Shown here: in pieces, positions 1-8,147 of the stretch
Numbering within the stretch: position 1 is the stretch's first letter
Layout of the letters: the number at the start of each line of letters is the position of its first letter
NCBI RefSeq assembly: GCF_001468395.1
Contig: NZ_LNSG01000003.1
Location: 469,664 to 533,663, forward strand
Origin: Sphingopyxis sp. H073
GTDB taxonomy: Bacteria; Pseudomonadota; Alphaproteobacteria; Sphingomonadales; Sphingomonadaceae
Reading direction: 5' to 3'
Length of the DNA: 64,000 nucleotides
Position numbers and translations under genes: made by a program
Notes under the pieces: model-generated
The model's database searches: none
The model's input: the letters and a program-made list of their open reading frames with translations, nothing else
Told to the model about the DNA's origin: nothing

Positions 1-2
1 TT

Positions 3-581
3 GTCAGCATGACCCCCGAATGGATCGCAACGATTCCCGACAACGGCCTCCGCGTAGTACTTCAGCAGAGTTGCCCCTTGGCTTTCGGATCGAGGGGCGC
101 TGGAAAAGGCTGGAAGCTTTGGTCGGACGGCGACACCATTTTGTCAGATCGTCGCGCGGCCGCTCTATCGATTTTCGCCTTTGACGCGTTCACCGGCAAT
201 GCCGACAGAAGAGACGTCAAACCAAATCTATTGGTACGTGGTCCCGACCTCAGAATGATCGATCACGAACTTTGCTTTGGGCTGCGGATGAAACTGTTTC
301 CTCGTGTCGCCCCCTGGGAGCTAGGAAACTTGTCTCATCTCACCAACGCTAGCCAGCATGTTCTTGGCCCATTGCTAAAGGGCAATAGGACGTTAGACTT
401 CGCGGCGCTACGGACACCGTGGGCCAACATCGCCGACGACCGCCTTGCAGACTTTGAGGCTTGCATTCCTATTGAATGGTCGGCAGCAGCGGCCGCGATG
501 ACCGACGCGATAACTCACGTTAAGACTGTGCGTGATAGAATCGACGACTGCCTTGTAGAAATCGAACGGACTTTGCGATGA
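3..581 (+). CDS. HipA-like kinase domain protein (5' end outside window)
   Basis: The frame is open to the left edge, so the N-terminus is missing; 193 codons are visible. The segment GNADRRDVKPNLLV followed about 10 residues later by MIDHE resembles the catalytic (N-x-D-R) and metal-binding loops of HipA-type Ser/Thr kinases, as in the HipA_2 family that pairs with DUF3037 proteins. The stop overlaps the next gene's start (ATGA), which indicates translational coupling. It could be a toxin-like kinase or a housekeeping relative; the substrate cannot be told. Confidence 0.7.
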   Translation, partial: VSMTPEWIATIPDNGLRVVLQQSCPLAFGSRGAGKGWKLWSDGDTILSDRRAAALSIFAFDAFTGNADRRDVKPNLLVRGPDLRMIDHELCFGLRMKLFPRVAPWELGNLSHLTNASQHVLGPLLKGNRTLDFAALRTPWANIADDRLADFEACIPIEWSAAAAAMTDAITHVKTVRDRIDDCLVEIERTLR

Positions 582-1426
582 CCATGCGCAATCCATATTC
601 ATATGTACTGCTGCGATATCGGCATGATCCGCTATCGGGCGAGTTCCTCAACGTCGGCGTAATCCTTTACGCCCCGGAAACTCGTTTTCTGGGCGCAAAG
701 ATGCGCAAGACGCTCGGCAGACTCGGAAAGGCCTTTCCCGGCATTCAGAAGGCCGAGGTAACACAGGCCTTGAGCGCAATCGAGCGCGCCCTCGATCGCA
801 AGCGTAAGCACCTAAAGGAACACTATCTTTTTGGCGATGACCTGAAGGATGCGTTGGCTATCGCTAGCTCGGTGCTGCCCATTGATGACAGCAGCTATGT
901 GTGGAGTCCCCTGCGCACAGGTTTGACCGATGATCCGGCCAAAGCTCTCCAAATTACATACGACCGGTTCGTCTCCCAGTATGATGAAGAGAATAAGTCC
1001 GGCCGTGATGACGCCGCCGTTTGGCAGCCTGTTAAAGAGATTTTGTCCGCTCGAAACTTGATCGACCGATTACATCCAAAGACGATAACCTCCCCCGTTG
1101 ATGAGGTCGAATTCGTCAACGCGTGGAAAAATGGCGTGTGGCACTGCTATCAGCCACTTTCATTTGACCTCAGCACGTCCGAAGGAATCCGTGAGAAGGC
1201 AGCGAGGTGGTCAGGGCATATGACCGGCTTGTCGAAATCTGATGAGCAGATACAGCCCTACTTCATCGTGGGCGCTCCGGCCCATTCGGAACTTAAGAAG
1301 GATTACAGCCGGGCCATCGAACTACTCAAAGCCAGTGCGCTAGAGCCAAAAGTATTCGAAGAGAATCAATCTGATGAACTGGCTGATCTGATCGCCTCAC
1401 AAATGAATAGGAGTGCGCGGGCCTAA
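578..1426 (+). CDS. DUF3037 family protein
   Basis: 282 aa. The N-terminus (NPYSYVLLRYRHDPLSGEF, then LNVGVILYAP) is characteristic of DUF3037. Genes of this family usually follow a HipA_2-type kinase, as here, with a 4-bp overlap. Biochemical function is unknown; by context it may be a partner of the upstream kinase. No signal peptide or membrane segment is seen. Base composition is less GC-rich than the genes that follow, so the pair may be a horizontally acquired module. Confidence 0.75.
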   Translation: MTMRNPYSYVLLRYRHDPLSGEFLNVGVILYAPETRFLGAKMRKTLGRLGKAFPGIQKAEVTQALSAIERALDRKRKHLKEHYLFGDDLKDALAIASSVLPIDDSSYVWSPLRTGLTDDPAKALQITYDRFVSQYDEENKSGRDDAAVWQPVKEILSARNLIDRLHPKTITSPVDEVEFVNAWKNGVWHCYQPLSFDLSTSEGIREKAARWSGHMTGLSKSDEQIQPYFIVGAPAHSELKKDYSRAIELLKASALEPKVFEENQSDELADLIASQMNRSARA

Positions 1427-1436
1427 ACGCCCGCGC
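1415..1436 (+). terminator. Hairpin at the end of the DUF3037 gene
   Basis: A perfect 8-bp stem (GCGCGGGC / GCCCGCGC) with a 6-nt loop that contains the stop codon. There is no long T tract. It separates the upstream operon from the promoter element at 1459. Confidence 0.5.
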
Positions 1437-1458
1437 TGGGATCAGACAGAAAATCCCC

Positions 1459-1484
1459 TTTCCTACATTTCACCCATATGGTTC
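1459..1484 (+). promoter_or_regulatory. Candidate GTA-regulon promoter element, copy 1
   Basis: TTTCCTACA (1459-1467) is followed, 13 nt from its first base, by ACCCATATGGTTC (1472-1484). The same two boxes at the same spacing occur at 40102-40127 before the endolysin gene. The leader is also similar: both end in AACCGAAAGGA(A)CGAATC just before the ATG. The 9-mer lies 62 nt upstream of the start at 1521. That it is an activator or promoter site is inferred. Confidence 0.6.
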
Positions 1485-1520
1485 ATTCTGTCGGTTTCAC
1501 CCAACCGAAAGGACGAATCG

Positions 1521-2453
1521 ATGGACGACGCCGCCCCCAATCCCGCCGACATCCCCGCCCCCGGCAGCTATCACTGGACGCCCGCACTCCAGCGCGCGTT
1601 TCTGGAGAGCCTCGCGACCACCGGGTCGGTGAAGATCGCCAGCACCTCGGTCGGCATGTCGCCGCGCGCGACTTACGACCTTCGGCACAAGCCGCAGGGC
1701 GCGGCGTTCCGGCTCGGCTGGGCGGCGGCGGTACTGATCGCGCGCTCCCGGCTCGCCGACGAGCTGCTCGACCGCGCGATCTGGGGGCATGACGAGATCA
1801 CCACCGTCACCCGCGAGGACGACCGCAGCTTCACCAAACGCCGCCGCATCGAATCGCGCCTCGGCCTCGCGATGCTCGCGCGGCTCGACAAGATGGTCGA
1901 AACCCGCGCGCAAGCGGGCGAGGAGATGCTGGCGCAGATCATCGCCGGCGACTGGCCGGGCTTCCTGTCGCTCTTCGATATCGACAGCGACAACAAGGAT
2001 GCCGAGGGCCACAACGCGGCGCTCGCGCTCTGGCTCGCCGGCCGCGACAATCGCGCGGGCCCGCTCGCCGCCCTCTGCCCCGACGATGCAATCGCGAGTG
2101 AAGTTGCGCAGAATTACGCCGATTTCGGCGAGGATGGGCAAACCCCCGAAACCCCCGAAGAGGCCGCCGCGGCGATGACCGTCTGGTTCGACGACCGCGC
2201 CGGCGAGTGGCGCACCGACTTCCCGCCGCCCGAGGGCTTCTACGGCTATGAGGATGGGCAGTTCGGCGACCCCGCCTATGCCCGCGAACTCGACGACGAC
2301 GAGCTCGAACTCTATGAGGTGCGGCGCATGGCCGAGGTCACCCCGCTGCGCCAGGCCGGCGAAGCCGCGCGCCGCGCCTTCTTCGCCCTCCCCGCCCCCG
2401 CCAACGACCCGGCGCCCGAAGGCGGCAAGGTCCGCAACAGCGCGAGCGGTTGA
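1521..2453 (+). CDS. HTH-domain protein of unknown function, possible GTA-regulon member
   Basis: 310 aa. The start at 1521 is preferred because GAAAGGA lies just upstream and the shared promoter and leader end there; an upstream in-frame start at 1413 would place the promoter inside the gene. Residues about 20-60 form a likely helix-turn-helix (LATTGSVKIASTSVGMSPRA), reminiscent of phage small-terminase N-termini. The C-terminal third is acidic (DDDELELYE). I do not recognise the full-length family. It shares promoter architecture with the endolysin/holin cassette at 40 kb. Confidence 0.7.
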   Translation: MDDAAPNPADIPAPGSYHWTPALQRAFLESLATTGSVKIASTSVGMSPRATYDLRHKPQGAAFRLGWAAAVLIARSRLADELLDRAIWGHDEITTVTREDDRSFTKRRRIESRLGLAMLARLDKMVETRAQAGEEMLAQIIAGDWPGFLSLFDIDSDNKDAEGHNAALALWLAGRDNRAGPLAALCPDDAIASEVAQNYADFGEDGQTPETPEEAAAAMTVWFDDRAGEWRTDFPPPEGFYGYEDGQFGDPAYARELDDDELELYEVRRMAEVTPLRQAGEAARRAFFALPAPANDPAPEGGKVRNSASG

Positions 2454-2461
2454 GTGTCCCC

Positions 2462-2570
2462 GCCACTTCGTCATCGCCGCGAAGGCGGGGACGCAGCGAA
2501 GCGGGTGGAACGGCGCCGCAGCGCTGTTTCGCGATGTCGCCACCGGGCCCCCGCTTGCGCGGGGATGACC
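2462..2570. repeat. Palindromic intergenic repeat (CCCCGC class)
   Basis: Contains GCGAAGGCGGGGAC and the inverted arm CCCCCGCTTGCGCGGGGATG. Related copies lie at 9543, 16315, 18959, 23337 and 26633. The rest of the 2454-2757 gap looks like the long 5' leader of cspA. Confidence 0.6.
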
Positions 2571-2757
2571 GGGGTTCGGAATGGCGCGAAATCCCCCAAC
2601 CTTGACTTTTCAGGAAAAACCGCCCATATCGGCAAGGCTAACGTCGCATGCGACGGAATTTGACGGCCCCTTGGGGCAGACTCTTCCCTTCACACGCTAC
2701 CAGCTCCGCCGGTGCTTTTGCCGGTGGATTCCCGTTTCTCGTGAAAGGAAACACCCA

Positions 2758-2964
2758 ATGGCCATCGGCACCGTAAAATTCTTCAACTCCGACAAGGGCT
2801 ACGGCTTCATCGAAAATGAAGACGGCTCGGGCGACAGCTTCGTCCACATCACCGCGGTCCAGGCCGCGGGCATGGACACGCTCCAGAAGGAGCAGCGCGT
2901 CTCCTACGACCTCGAAACCGGCCGCAACGGCAAGGTCTCGGCGATCAACCTCCAGTCGGCCTGA
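2758..2964 (+). CDS. cspA: Cold-shock protein, CspA family
   Basis: 68 aa, the full length of a single cold-shock domain. It carries RNP1 (KGYGFIE) and RNP2 (DSFVHI), the nucleic-acid-binding motifs of this OB fold. These proteins bind single-stranded RNA and DNA and act as RNA chaperones. The start at 2758 follows GAAAGGAAA. The roughly 150-bp leader contains short inverted repeats (GCCGGTGC / TTGCCGGTGG), consistent with leader-based control of other csp genes. The stop is followed after 2 nt by the start of the IF-1 paralogue, so the two are likely cotranscribed. Confidence 0.95.
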   Translation: MAIGTVKFFNSDKGYGFIENEDGSGDSFVHITAVQAAGMDTLQKEQRVSYDLETGRNGKVSAINLQSA

Positions 2965-2966
2965 TT

Positions 2967-3230
2967 TTGGCCAAAGAGGAACTGATGACTTTCGAGGGGC
3001 AGATCGACGAGATCCTGCCCGACGGACGCTTCGGCGTCGTGCTCGAAAACGGTCATCGGGTGATCGTCTATACGGCGGGCCGGATGCGGCGTTTCCGCAT
3101 CCGGTCGGTCGTCGGCGACGCCGTGCGCGTCGAGATGACGCCCTATGACCTCAGCAAGGGCCGCCTCGTCTACCGCGAACGCGGCGGCGGGCCGGTTCCC
3201 CCCAGCCAGCGCAAACGGCGCGGGCTCTGA
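2967..3230 (+). CDS. infA: Translation initiation factor IF-1 paralogue
   Basis: 87 aa with the S1-like OB fold of IF-1: MAKEEL at the N-terminus, [16 protein letters not shown] in the middle and [16 protein letters not shown] near the end. The start is TTG at 2967, because MAKEEL is the canonical IF-1 beginning. The C-terminus is extended (about residues 71-87, basic) beyond a typical 72-residue IF-1. Its place directly behind cspA suggests co-induction for translation in the cold. It may be a second copy rather than the housekeeping gene. Confidence 0.85.
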   Translation: MAKEELMTFEGQIDEILPDGRFGVVLENGHRVIVYTAGRMRRFRIRSVVGDAVRVEMTPYDLSKGRLVYRERGGGPVPPSQRKRRGL

Positions 3231-3293
3231 ACCAGAGCGCCAGCGCAAGCGGCGCGGGCTCGGACCGGGGGTCGGCGCATACGGCGCGGGCTT
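3204..3293 (+). repeat. Degenerate tandem repeat at the infA 3' end
   Basis: A unit of about 34 bp with the core CGCAAACGGCGCGGGCTC occurs three times: inside the end of the IF-1 gene, directly after its stop, and again near 3271 in degraded form. It looks like duplication of the gene's 3' end. Confidence 0.5.
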
Positions 3294-3326
3294 CCCACAA
3301 TAAAATACGTAAAATCAAAGATAAAG

Positions 3327-3479
3327 ATGATGACTATGTTTAATGCAAATTCGATTTTTCCCGCTCTGCCCGCGCTGTCGCTGGCCGGCAAGGCACAGAC
3401 GGCCAGCCCGTCGCGCCGCCGCCGCCCGACGCTGTCGCGCCGCGAGCTCCGGCGTCTGATCGCCGATATGGTCGATTGA
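3327..3479 (+). CDS. Small basic protein, hypothetical
   Basis: 50 codons beginning MMTMFNANSIFPALPALS and ending in an arginine-rich stretch (PSRRRRPTLSRRELRRLIA). It lies in an AT-rich leader with AAAGATAAAG upstream. Function is unknown. It is 27 nt ahead of the next small gene in the same direction, so the two may be cotranscribed. Confidence 0.5.
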   Translation: MMTMFNANSIFPALPALSLAGKAQTASPSRRRRPTLSRRELRRLIADMVD

Positions 3480-3506
3480 TCGACCTTCAACCTTGAGGAA
3501 GCAGCC

Positions 3507-3701
3507 ATGTCGGCCACCATCGATTTCTACCTGACGCAGGCGGGCAAATGTTCGGAAGAGGCCAAGGCCTCGCCGCTGACCCAGGTCCGCGACCGCAACC
3601 TGCGCGCCGCCGCGGCGTGGCAGGCGATGGCCGACAAGCTGCTCCATTCCGAGAAACTGCGCGCCGAAAGGGAAGCGGCCGTCGCGGCCGCGAAGATCTG
3701 A
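3507..3701 (+). CDS. Small hypothetical protein, helical
   Basis: 64 aa, preceded by TTGAGGAA at ribosome-binding distance. The sequence is predicted to be mostly helical (residues 5-60, rich in Ala, Glu and Lys) and has no signal peptide. I recall similar short proteins in other sphingomonads but no function. It converges with the DUF6445 gene, whose stop lies 9 bp away. Confidence 0.6.
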   Translation: MSATIDFYLTQAGKCSEEAKASPLTQVRDRNLRAAAAWQAMADKLLHSEKLRAEREAAVAAAKI

Positions 3702-3710
3702 CCCGGCGCC

Positions 3711-4388
3711 TCAGCCGATCGACAGGAAAGCGGTGACCGTCAGCCGCCCGCACCGCGGGTCCGCCGACAGCGCCGCACCGGGCGAAATCGCCCCGCTGTG
3801 CAGGTTCCAGCTCGGATAGAGCAGCGCCCGATTATAGGTACCGGGCTCGGTCCGGATGCATTCGAACAGCGGCGTGTCGCCGGCGACATAGGCGGCAGAC
3901 GGCGGTCCGCCATAGCGCAGCTCGGTGTCGAGGTGGCGAAAGAACAGCTCGCGCCGCGCCTCGGTCACCGTCTCGAACCCGGTGGCACGATGGCGGAAAA
4001 AGGCGGTGCCGTCGCCGCCCGCCGGGTCGAGATAGTGGACCAGCGCGATGCGGTCGGCCCCGAAGGCGTCGACGTGCGGCAGGCGCTGCGGCACCGTCAG
4101 CGCCCCGGGCGGCGTCGAGACGATCGAAAAGCTCGCGTCGATCACCTCGACCGCGCCGCGCCGCCCAAACGCATCGGCGGCCGCGGCAGCGATGACAGGA
4201 AGCGCGGCGGCAAGATAGGTGTCGGGCAAGGCGGCGCGGACGCCGGGATAATGATTATGTGCGGGCTCGAACGCCGCCCCGGCGGCAAAGCCGCACAAGG
4301 CGCCGGGATCGGGCGCGAAATCGTCGAGGATCGCGATCGGCTGCGCCTCCGCGCCGATACTCCCGATCCGGACCGTCGTCGCTGTCAT
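3711..4388 (-). CDS. DUF6445 family protein
   Basis: 225 aa from the ATG at 4388 (MTATTVRIG); a longer reading to 4481 would run into the TetR promoter. It resembles the DUF6445 family of 2OG-oxygenase-like proteins. Visible features are LPHVDAFGADRIALVHYL (an H-x-D pair, possible iron ligands) and LLYPSWNLHSGAI near the C-terminus with a second His. The iron/2-oxoglutarate role is inferred from this motif layout. It is divergent from the TetR gene. Confidence 0.65.
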   Translation of the reverse strand: MTATTVRIGSIGAEAQPIAILDDFAPDPGALCGFAAGAAFEPAHNHYPGVRAALPDTYLAAALPVIAAAAADAFGRRGAVEVIDASFSIVSTPPGALTVPQRLPHVDAFGADRIALVHYLDPAGGDGTAFFRHRATGFETVTEARRELFFRHLDTELRYGGPPSAAYVAGDTPLFECIRTEPGTYNRALLYPSWNLHSGAISPGAALSADPRCGRLTVTAFLSIG

Positions 4389-4468
4389 GGGCGGACCATA
4401 GAGACGGGACGGGACAAGAGCCAGTCGGTGCGGCTTGGCGAATCGAGAGACAGGTGTATCATGGCGAA

Positions 4469-5092
4469 ATGACGATCTCACCCGGACACGACCCGCGCGC
4501 CAACCAGAAACAGCGCACCCGCAGCGCGATTGTCGAGGCGGCGATCAAGCTGCTCGGCACCGGCGTCCGCCCGACCGTCCCCGAGGCGGCGGCGGCGGCG
4601 AAAGTGTCGCGCGCGACCGCCTACCGCTATTTCCCGACACAGGACGCGCTGCTCGTCGAGGCGGCGGCGCACGGCCCCGCCGACGCGGTCGAGGCGCTGC
4701 TCGATCGCGCGCCCGGCGACGACGCCCGCGCGCACCTGCTGAAGCTACAGGCGGGATTCCTCGACATGGCGATCGCCGAGGAAGCGGCGATGCGCGCCGC
4801 GCTGCGTGCCTATCTCGACGCCTGGTTCACCGCGCGCGAAAAGGGCGAGACGGCGCGCGACATCCGCGAGGGCCGGCGGATGCGTTGGATCGCGACCGCA
4901 CTTGCCCCCGAACTCGCGGCGCTGCCGACCGCGCAGGCGCAGCGGCTGCACGCCGCGCTCGCGCTGACGATGGGGATCGAGCCGCTCGTCGTGATGAAGG
5001 ATGTCTGCCGTGCCGACGATGACGAGGCGCGCGCGACGCTGGCTTGGGCGGCGGAAGCGCTGCTCGCCGCGGCGCTCGATGCGAGAGAGTGA
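4469..5092 (+). CDS. TetR/AcrR family transcriptional regulator
   Basis: 207 aa. The N-terminal HTH spans residues about 15-60 (VPEAAAAAKVSRATAYRYFP), the typical TetR recognition helix; the rest is the ligand-binding domain. The start at 4469 (MTISPGHD) is chosen because the HTH begins about 15 residues later. Directly downstream is a promoter whose spacer is a perfect 16-bp palindrome, the probable operator for the SnoaL-like and N-acetyltransferase genes. The ligand is unknown and could be an aromatic amine or xenobiotic. Confidence 0.85.
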   Translation: MTISPGHDPRANQKQRTRSAIVEAAIKLLGTGVRPTVPEAAAAAKVSRATAYRYFPTQDALLVEAAAHGPADAVEALLDRAPGDDARAHLLKLQAGFLDMAIAEEAAMRAALRAYLDAWFTAREKGETARDIREGRRMRWIATALAPELAALPTAQAQRLHAALALTMGIEPLVVMKDVCRADDDEARATLAWAAEALLAAALDARE

Positions 5093-5102
5093 GATATTTA
5101 TC

Positions 5103-5131
5103 TTTACATGAGACTATAGTCTCAATATATA
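5103..5131 (+). promoter_or_regulatory. Promoter with TetR-type operator filling the spacer
   Basis: TTTACA (5103-5108) and TATATA (5126-5131) are separated by 17 nt, and the spacer is occupied by the perfect 16-bp palindrome TGAGACTATAGTCTCA (5109-5124). A repressor bound there would block RNA polymerase. The start codon of the downstream gene is at 5160. Control by the adjacent TetR is inferred. Confidence 0.75.
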
Positions 5132-5159
5132 CGCGCCATCGCCCCAGGAGAATTGTGCC

Positions 5160-5615
5160 ATGAGTCCCACCTCCGCCCTCACCCAAGAGCGTATCGACCA
5201 GCTCATCGACGATCATTTCCGCTATGAGGCGACCGACGATGTCGACGCCGTCGTCGCCAGCCTGACCCCCGACGCCGCGCACCACGTCGTTCCCTCGCCC
5301 GTCGGCCCGATCCGTGGCCGCGACGCTGCGCGCGCCTTCTACCGCCGTCTGTTCGACGCACTCGCTGGTGAGCAGGTCACGCCGGTGCGCCGCCTCTACG
5401 GCCCCGATTTCGTCGTTGACGAGGTGCTGTGGCAGGGGCGCGTGATCGACGGTTCGATCTTCCTCTGCGACGGCCGCACCGGCCGCGTGACCTTCCGGAT
5501 GCTTCACGTCTTCGAATTCGAGGGCGACCTGATCCGCAGCGAACAGGTCTGGTGCGACCTCGCCGCGATCCAGGCGCAGCTCGGCGTCGGGACGCGCGAC
5601 AAGGTCGCGGCATGA
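5160..5615 (+). CDS. SnoaL-like / nuclear transport factor 2 family protein
   Basis: 151 aa, the usual size of a single NTF2-like domain. The pattern of an N-terminal helix (ERIDQLIDDHFRYEATDD), a central VPSPVGPIRGRDAARAFYRR and the C-terminal FEFEGDLIRSEQVWCD fits the SnoaL-like polyketide cyclase/ketosteroid isomerase group. These bind small hydrophobic ligands and have diverse activities. AGGAGAATT precedes the ATG. The last codons overlap the NAT gene (ATGA), so the two form an operon under the palindromic operator. Confidence 0.75.
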   Translation: MSPTSALTQERIDQLIDDHFRYEATDDVDAVVASLTPDAAHHVVPSPVGPIRGRDAARAFYRRLFDALAGEQVTPVRRLYGPDFVVDEVLWQGRVIDGSIFLCDGRTGRVTFRMLHVFEFEGDLIRSEQVWCDLAAIQAQLGVGTRDKVAA

Positions 5616-6406
5616 CCGGCGCGACGCCCGACCACCTCGCCGCCTATCTGGCGCGCATCGGCTTCGTGGGCGACGTGCGCCCCGATCTCGAAACGCTGAC
5701 CGCGCTCCACCGCGCGCATGTCGAGAGCATCGCGTGGGAGTGCATCGACTGCTTCCTCGGCCGCCCGACGACCCGCGATCCGCGCGCCGCGTTCGACAAG
5801 ATCGTCACCGGCGGCCGCGGCGGGTGGTGTTACGAGATGAACGGGCTGTTCGGCTGGATGCTCGAGGCGATCGGCTTTTCGGTGACGCGCCTCGCGGCGG
5901 GGGTGATGCGCGAACAGCTCGGCGACAATGCCATCGGCAACCACCTCCTGCTCATCGTCCATCTCGATCGCGATTATCTCGCCGACGTCGGGCTCGGTTC
6001 GGGGCTGGTCGAACCGATCCCCTTTGCCGAGGGCGATTATGTCCAGCGCCATGCGACCTTCGGGCTGCGACCTTTGGCGGACGGCTGGTGGCGCTTTCAC
6101 AACCAGCCCGATGTGCTGCCGCCCAGCTTCGACTTCTCCCCCGATGTCCGCGACGAGGCGCTGCTGGAGGGGGCGTGCAATTGGCTCCAGTCGGACCCGG
6201 GCTCGCCCTTCCGCCAGAATGTCGTGATTCAGCGCTATGGTCCGCACGGTCTCGACTCGCTTGTCGGCCCCGCGCTGATGCGCACAAATGCCGACGGCAC
6301 CGAACGGCGCGAGCTGGCCCAGCAGGCCGACTATGCCGCCGCACTCCGCGACGGCTTCGGGCTCGATCCGGCCGACGCCGCCGCGATCTGGGCGCGGCTC
6401 GGATAG
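5612..6406 (+). CDS. nat: Arylamine N-acetyltransferase
   Basis: 264 aa, a typical bacterial NAT length. The catalytic triad is visible: Cys73 in RGGWCYE, His111 in GNHLLL and Asp125 in LADVGLGS. The enzyme transfers acetyl from acetyl-CoA to arylamines, hydrazines or similar acceptors in the cytoplasm. It overlaps the SnoaL-like gene by 4 bp and both sit behind the TetR-type operator, which suggests an inducible response to an aromatic amine or xenobiotic. Confidence 0.92.
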   Translation: MTGATPDHLAAYLARIGFVGDVRPDLETLTALHRAHVESIAWECIDCFLGRPTTRDPRAAFDKIVTGGRGGWCYEMNGLFGWMLEAIGFSVTRLAAGVMREQLGDNAIGNHLLLIVHLDRDYLADVGLGSGLVEPIPFAEGDYVQRHATFGLRPLADGWWRFHNQPDVLPPSFDFSPDVRDEALLEGACNWLQSDPGSPFRQNVVIQRYGPHGLDSLVGPALMRTNADGTERRELAQQADYAAALRDGFGLDPADAAAIWARLG

Positions 6407-6407
6407 A

Positions 6408-7001
6408 TCAGGGCGCCGGCGTTTCCTCCGCCGGCCGGGCCAGCGACTGGCGCAGCGCGTCGAGCGTCGCCGCATTGCCCCTGGCAAAGAAAGACTGCAG
6501 CGCCCGGCCGCCCTCATTGTCCGGATAGCCGGTCGACGTCAGCCGCACGCGCGTTGCATCGCCAACCGGCTCGAGTTCCAGGAAGGAAGTCACCTGCTTG
6601 TAATCCTCCCAGTGCGGGAATTCGTCGGGCGCCTTGATCGTGCGGAACACCAGCAATCGCCCCGGGATCGCCGCGACGAACCGCTGCCAGATCGCCCCCG
6701 GCCCGCCAGGAAGCTCGTCGGGGTTATAGCTCGTCTCCAATATGTCGCTCTCGCCCTCCGCCCAGCGCGCGAGCGGCGCCGCCCAGCGCTTCCAGCCCTC
6801 GGGGGTCGAAACGGCGATCCAGACTGCGGCGGGCGGCGCGGCGACGACCAGCGAATGCGTCATCGTCGCGGTGCCATCGGCCTCGGTCTTCGTGGCGGTC
6901 TCGACCGGTTCGGGAGCGGCGGCCACCGTGACCGGCGGCTCCTGCCCCGCAACCGGAGCGGCGGCGAGCAGCAGCGCGGCCAGAGCCAGCGGGCGCATCA
7001 T
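6408..7001 (-). CDS. SRPBCC (START-like) domain protein, exported
   Basis: 197 aa with a signal peptide ([20 protein letters not shown]). The mature part fits an AHSA1/SRPBCC fold, with a conserved start (SLVVAAPPAAVWIAVSTPEG) and TRVRLTSTGY near the end. It probably binds a hydrophobic ligand in the periplasm; the ligand is unknown. Its start overlaps the stop of the GlxA-type regulator (ATGA at 6998-7001), so it is read from the same transcript. Confidence 0.75.
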   Translation of the reverse strand: MMRPLALAALLLAAAPVAGQEPPVTVAAAPEPVETATKTEADGTATMTHSLVVAAPPAAVWIAVSTPEGWKRWAAPLARWAEGESDILETSYNPDELPGGPGAIWQRFVAAIPGRLLVFRTIKAPDEFPHWEDYKQVTSFLELEPVGDATRVRLTSTGYPDNEGGRALQSFFARGNAATLDALRQSLARPAEETPAP

Positions 7002-8008
7002 GCGACGTCCGCCAGCGGGGTCGGCGCCGAGAAGCGCTGGCGATAATCCTGCGGCGACAGGCCGGTGATACGGTGAAACAGCTTGCGAAAGGCGGCGGCA
7101 TCCTCATAGCCGACGCTCCACGCGATCTGGTCGACCGTCCGCCGCGTGAACTCCAGCAGCTCGCGCGCCTTGCCGACACGGATATGCTGGACATATTCGA
7201 CCGGGGTCATGCCGGTGGCCGCCTTGAAGCGGCGCTGGAAAGTCCGCTCCTCCATCCCCGCTTCGCCGGCCATCTCGGCGACCGCGACCGGCCCCGCGCC
7301 TTTCGCCTGAAGCCAGTGCTGCACTTTCAAAATCGCCTCGTCGCCATGGGTCAGCTTCGGCGCGAAGCTGGCATAATTCTTCTGCTCGCGCCCCGACGGG
7401 TCGATCAGCAGGAAGCGCGCGGTCTCCATCATCACCGACGGGCCGAGCAGTCGCTCGACGATGCGCAGTCCCAGATCGGTCCATGCCATCAGCCCGCCCG
7501 CGGTGATGATGTCGCCGTCGTCGACCACCATCCGGTCGGCCTCCATCCGCACGTCGGGAAAGCGGTCCCTGAACGCCTCGGCAAAGAACCAGTGCGTCGT
7601 CGCCGGCCGGCCGCTCAGCAGCCCGGTCGCCGCGAGCGCGAACGCCCCGCCGCAGTTCGACGCCAGGACCGTCCCTTGCGCGTGACGGTCGAGCAGCCAG
7701 CGCGCATAGGGAGCAACCTCCTCGGCCTCGAGCAGCTTGTGCAGACTTCCCGGCGCGATCAGCACCGCGGGCGAATTGCCGCCCGGCTCATCGGGGTGGC
7801 TGTCGAAGCAACGCGCGAAGCCGCCGCCCTCCTGCAATCGCCAGTGGCTGACGCGGATCGGCGGCCGGCCATGATCGACCGCGAAGCGCCCGGCGACATG
7901 GAACAGGTCGGTGATCCCATGGACCATGCCGGTCTGGCAGTCGGGGTAGAGCATCATCCCGACCTCGACCAACGCGGGCGGCGCATCGGACACCTTCAAT
8001 CTGGGCAT
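6998..8008 (-). CDS. GlxA family transcriptional regulator (DJ-1/PfpI plus AraC)
   Basis: 336 aa from the ATG at 8008. Residues about 10-180 are a DJ-1/PfpI amidotransferase-like domain ([41 protein letters not shown]). The C-terminal 100 residues are an AraC-type double HTH ([40 protein letters not shown]). Members regulate nitrogen, choline or stress genes. It is divergent from an alpha/beta hydrolase gene (139-bp shared upstream region), which is a likely target. Confidence 0.88.
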   Translation of the reverse strand: MPRLKVSDAPPALVEVGMMLYPDCQTGMVHGITDLFHVAGRFAVDHGRPPIRVSHWRLQEGGGFARCFDSHPDEPGGNSPAVLIAPGSLHKLLEAEEVAPYARWLLDRHAQGTVLASNCGGAFALAATGLLSGRPATTHWFFAEAFRDRFPDVRMEADRMVVDDGDIITAGGLMAWTDLGLRIVERLLGPSVMMETARFLLIDPSGREQKNYASFAPKLTHGDEAILKVQHWLQAKGAGPVAVAEMAGEAGMEERTFQRRFKAATGMTPVEYVQHIRVGKARELLEFTRRTVDQIAWSVGYEDAAAFRKLFHRITGLSPQDYRQRFSAPTPLADVA

Positions 8009-8147
8009 GGCGGCTCCCCCAATCGATCGTTTGTCGGAATCGGCCCGCATATTGTCGCGTCCGCCAATCCTGCGCAAGCGAAGCCGCGTCTATCTGTCCT
8101 TTCACCGGCGGACGACCCGCCCCTCACGAAGCGAAAGGAACCACGAC

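Noticed and set aside
1497..2543. Long minus-strand frame opposite the HTH gene
   Set aside because: Low-complexity composition, no start signal, and opposite a gene with a defined promoter and ribosome-binding site.
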